Positions 62,889 to 64,000 of a stretch of DNA of 64,000 nucleotides are shown here, in pieces. The notes beneath the pieces are model-generated. The model had not been told where the DNA came from and made no database searches. It saw only the letters and a list, made by a program, of their open reading frames with translations. The position numbers and the translations under genes were made by a program. How positions within the stretch are numbered: position 1 is the first letter of the stretch; every line of letters begins with the position of its first letter. Source of the DNA: Corynebacterium massiliense DSM 45435 (lineage in GTDB: Bacteria > Actinomycetota > Actinomycetes > Mycobacteriales > Mycobacteriaceae); the NCBI RefSeq assembly GCF_028609805.1, contig NZ_CP063189.1:124001-188000 (forward strand). Direction: 5' to 3'.

Positions 62889-64000
62889 ATGGCTAACAAT
62901 GAATTTGATAAAGCACAGGCAAACGAGTCCGCCGCGGACGAGGTACTGAAGAAGGGCGAGCGCGCCCAGGGCAAGGGCCCGGTCCGCAGCGAGTCCGGCA
63001 ACCCGGTTGCCTCGGAAAACCACTCCGTGCAGCAGGGCCTGCAGGGGCCAACCGTCATGAGTGACATGCACCTGATGGAAAAGCTCGCGCACTTCAACCG
63101 CGAGCCGGTCCCGGAGCGCATCCCGCACGCCAAGGGCCACGGCGCCTTCGGCGAGCTGCACATTACCGAGGACGTGTCCAAGTACACCAAGGCGAAGCTC
63201 TTCCAGAAGGGCACCGTGACGCCGATGGCGGCCCGTTTCTCCTCCGTGGCGGGTGAGAAGGGCTACCCGGATAACCTGCGCGACGTGCACGGTTTCGCCC
63301 TGCGCTTTTACACCGAGGACGGCAACTACGACATCGTGGGCAACAACACCCCGGTGTTTTTCATGCGCGACGCAATGAAGTTCCCGGACTTCATCCACTC
63401 CCAGAAGCGCCTGGGCAAAAACGGTCTGCGTGACGCGGACATGCAGTGGGACTTCTGGACCCGCACCCCGGAGTCCGCGCACCAGGTGGCGTACCTCATG
63501 GGCGACCGCGGCACCCCGAAGACCTCCCGCCACCAGGACGGCTTCGGCTCCCACACCTTCCAGTGGGTGAACGAGGAAGGCACCCCGGTCTGGATCAAGT
63601 ACCACTTCAAGACCCGCCAGGGCTGGGACTGCTTTACTGACGATGAGTCCAAGGAAGTCTCCGGCAAGAACCCGGACTTCATGCGCCAGGATCTCCACGA
63701 CGCCATCGAGCGCGGCGACTACCCGGTCTGGGACGTCAAGGTGCAGATCATGCCGTTCGACGAGGCGGAGGACTACCGCTTCAACCCGTTCGATCTGACC
63801 AAGGTCTGGTCGCAGAAGGACTACCCACTCATCCCGGTCGGCTACTTCGTGCTGAACCGCAACCCGGAGAACTTCCACGCGCAGGTCGAGCAGCTCGCCT
63901 TCGACCCGGGCAACCTGGTACCGGGCGTGGGCCTGTCCCCGGACCGCATGCTGCTCGCCCGCGCGGTGGCCTACGCCGACCAGCAGCGCTACCGCATCGG
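62889..64000 (+). CDS. katA: Monofunctional haem catalase (3' end beyond window)
   Basis: 371 residues visible. [32 protein letters not shown] holds the distal His; the conserved [60 protein letters not shown] includes the catalytic Asn, followed by [18 protein letters not shown]. The proximal Tyr region is cut off. AGGAGG lies 10 nt before the ATG. An N-terminal extension of about 40 polar residues precedes the core. The upstream TTAGGTTTGC at about 62788 weakly resembles half of a DtxR box. Degrades hydrogen peroxide in the cytosol. Confidence 0.95.
   Translation, partial: MANNEFDKAQANESAADEVLKKGERAQGKGPVRSESGNPVASENHSVQQGLQGPTVMSDMHLMEKLAHFNREPVPERIPHAKGHGAFGELHITEDVSKYTKAKLFQKGTVTPMAARFSSVAGEKGYPDNLRDVHGFALRFYTEDGNYDIVGNNTPVFFMRDAMKFPDFIHSQKRLGKNGLRDADMQWDFWTRTPESAHQVAYLMGDRGTPKTSRHQDGFGSHTFQWVNEEGTPVWIKYHFKTRQGWDCFTDDESKEVSGKNPDFMRQDLHDAIERGDYPVWDVKVQIMPFDEAEDYRFNPFDLTKVWSQKDYPLIPVGYFVLNRNPENFHAQVEQLAFDPGNLVPGVGLSPDRMLLARAVAYADQQRYRI

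Overview
The window looks like a chromosomal segment of a high-GC Corynebacterium. Gene content and order match the familiar corynebacterial block aspT - dnaX - ybaB - recR, then gatD/murT, a dnaQ-like gene, leuA, lysC ... asd and sigC-katA. Many genes start with GTG, many have a TANNNT -10 box 6-9 nt before the start codon (leaderless mRNAs), and the insertion sequences resemble ones common in this genus. Species was not determined.

Layout. 1-4.1 kb: end of a DoxX-like gene, then a molybdenum-cofactor cluster (moeZ-like, moaE, moaB, moeA on the minus strand, moaD divergent). 4.1-6.3 kb: small membrane protein, tRNA-Ser(GCT), mgtE, tRNA-Arg(ACG). 6.3-9.2 kb: an IS481-type element inserted against the 3' end of tRNA-Arg and itself carrying an IS256-type element. 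9.4-13 kb: an esterase plus MprF-like aminoacyl-lipid synthase pair. 13.1-16.3 kb: an iron/siderophore-type ABC importer behind DtxR-like boxes. 16.3-22.5 kb: tyrA, a TadA pair, csbD-like, tRNA-Ser(CGA), an App1-type gene and an MMPL transporter. 22.5-28.6 kb: queuosine-related genes (tgt, yhhQ, gluQRS), interrupted by an SDR gene and an AT-richer island of secreted and membrane genes, two of them frameshifted. 28.6-31.8 kb: Na+/H+ antiporter, an unknown gene and a CDF metal exporter.

31.9-35.5 kb: large inverted repeats, an IS1249-type element split by an IS3-type element, tRNA-Ser(GGA) and the SRP RNA. 35.5-41.7 kb: aspT, a SUFU-like gene, dnaX, a small membrane gene, ybaB, recR. 41.7-45.7 kb: biotin genes, bioAD divergent from bioWF around one palindromic operator. 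45.7-51.5 kb: gatD/murT, a degenerate DnaQ-like protein, and leuA preceded by a leader peptide with three consecutive Leu codons. 51.5-60.8 kb: PIG-V-like membrane protein, DMT transporter, lysC, a nucleoside-catabolism cassette (deoD, MFS, deoC, phosphosugar mutase) and asd. The window ends with a YkvI-like transporter, sigC and the start of katA.

The most interesting points are a Tgt lacking its zinc cysteines beside a queuosine-precursor transporter, a MurT with a degraded zinc ribbon, the BioW route to pimeloyl-CoA, the leuA leader peptide, the nucleoside cassette splitting lysC from asd, the nested insertion sequences with unusually long flanking repeats, and the AT-rich island with homopolymer tracts and frameshifts. 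Functions are assigned by recognising sequence motifs only; no database search was run.
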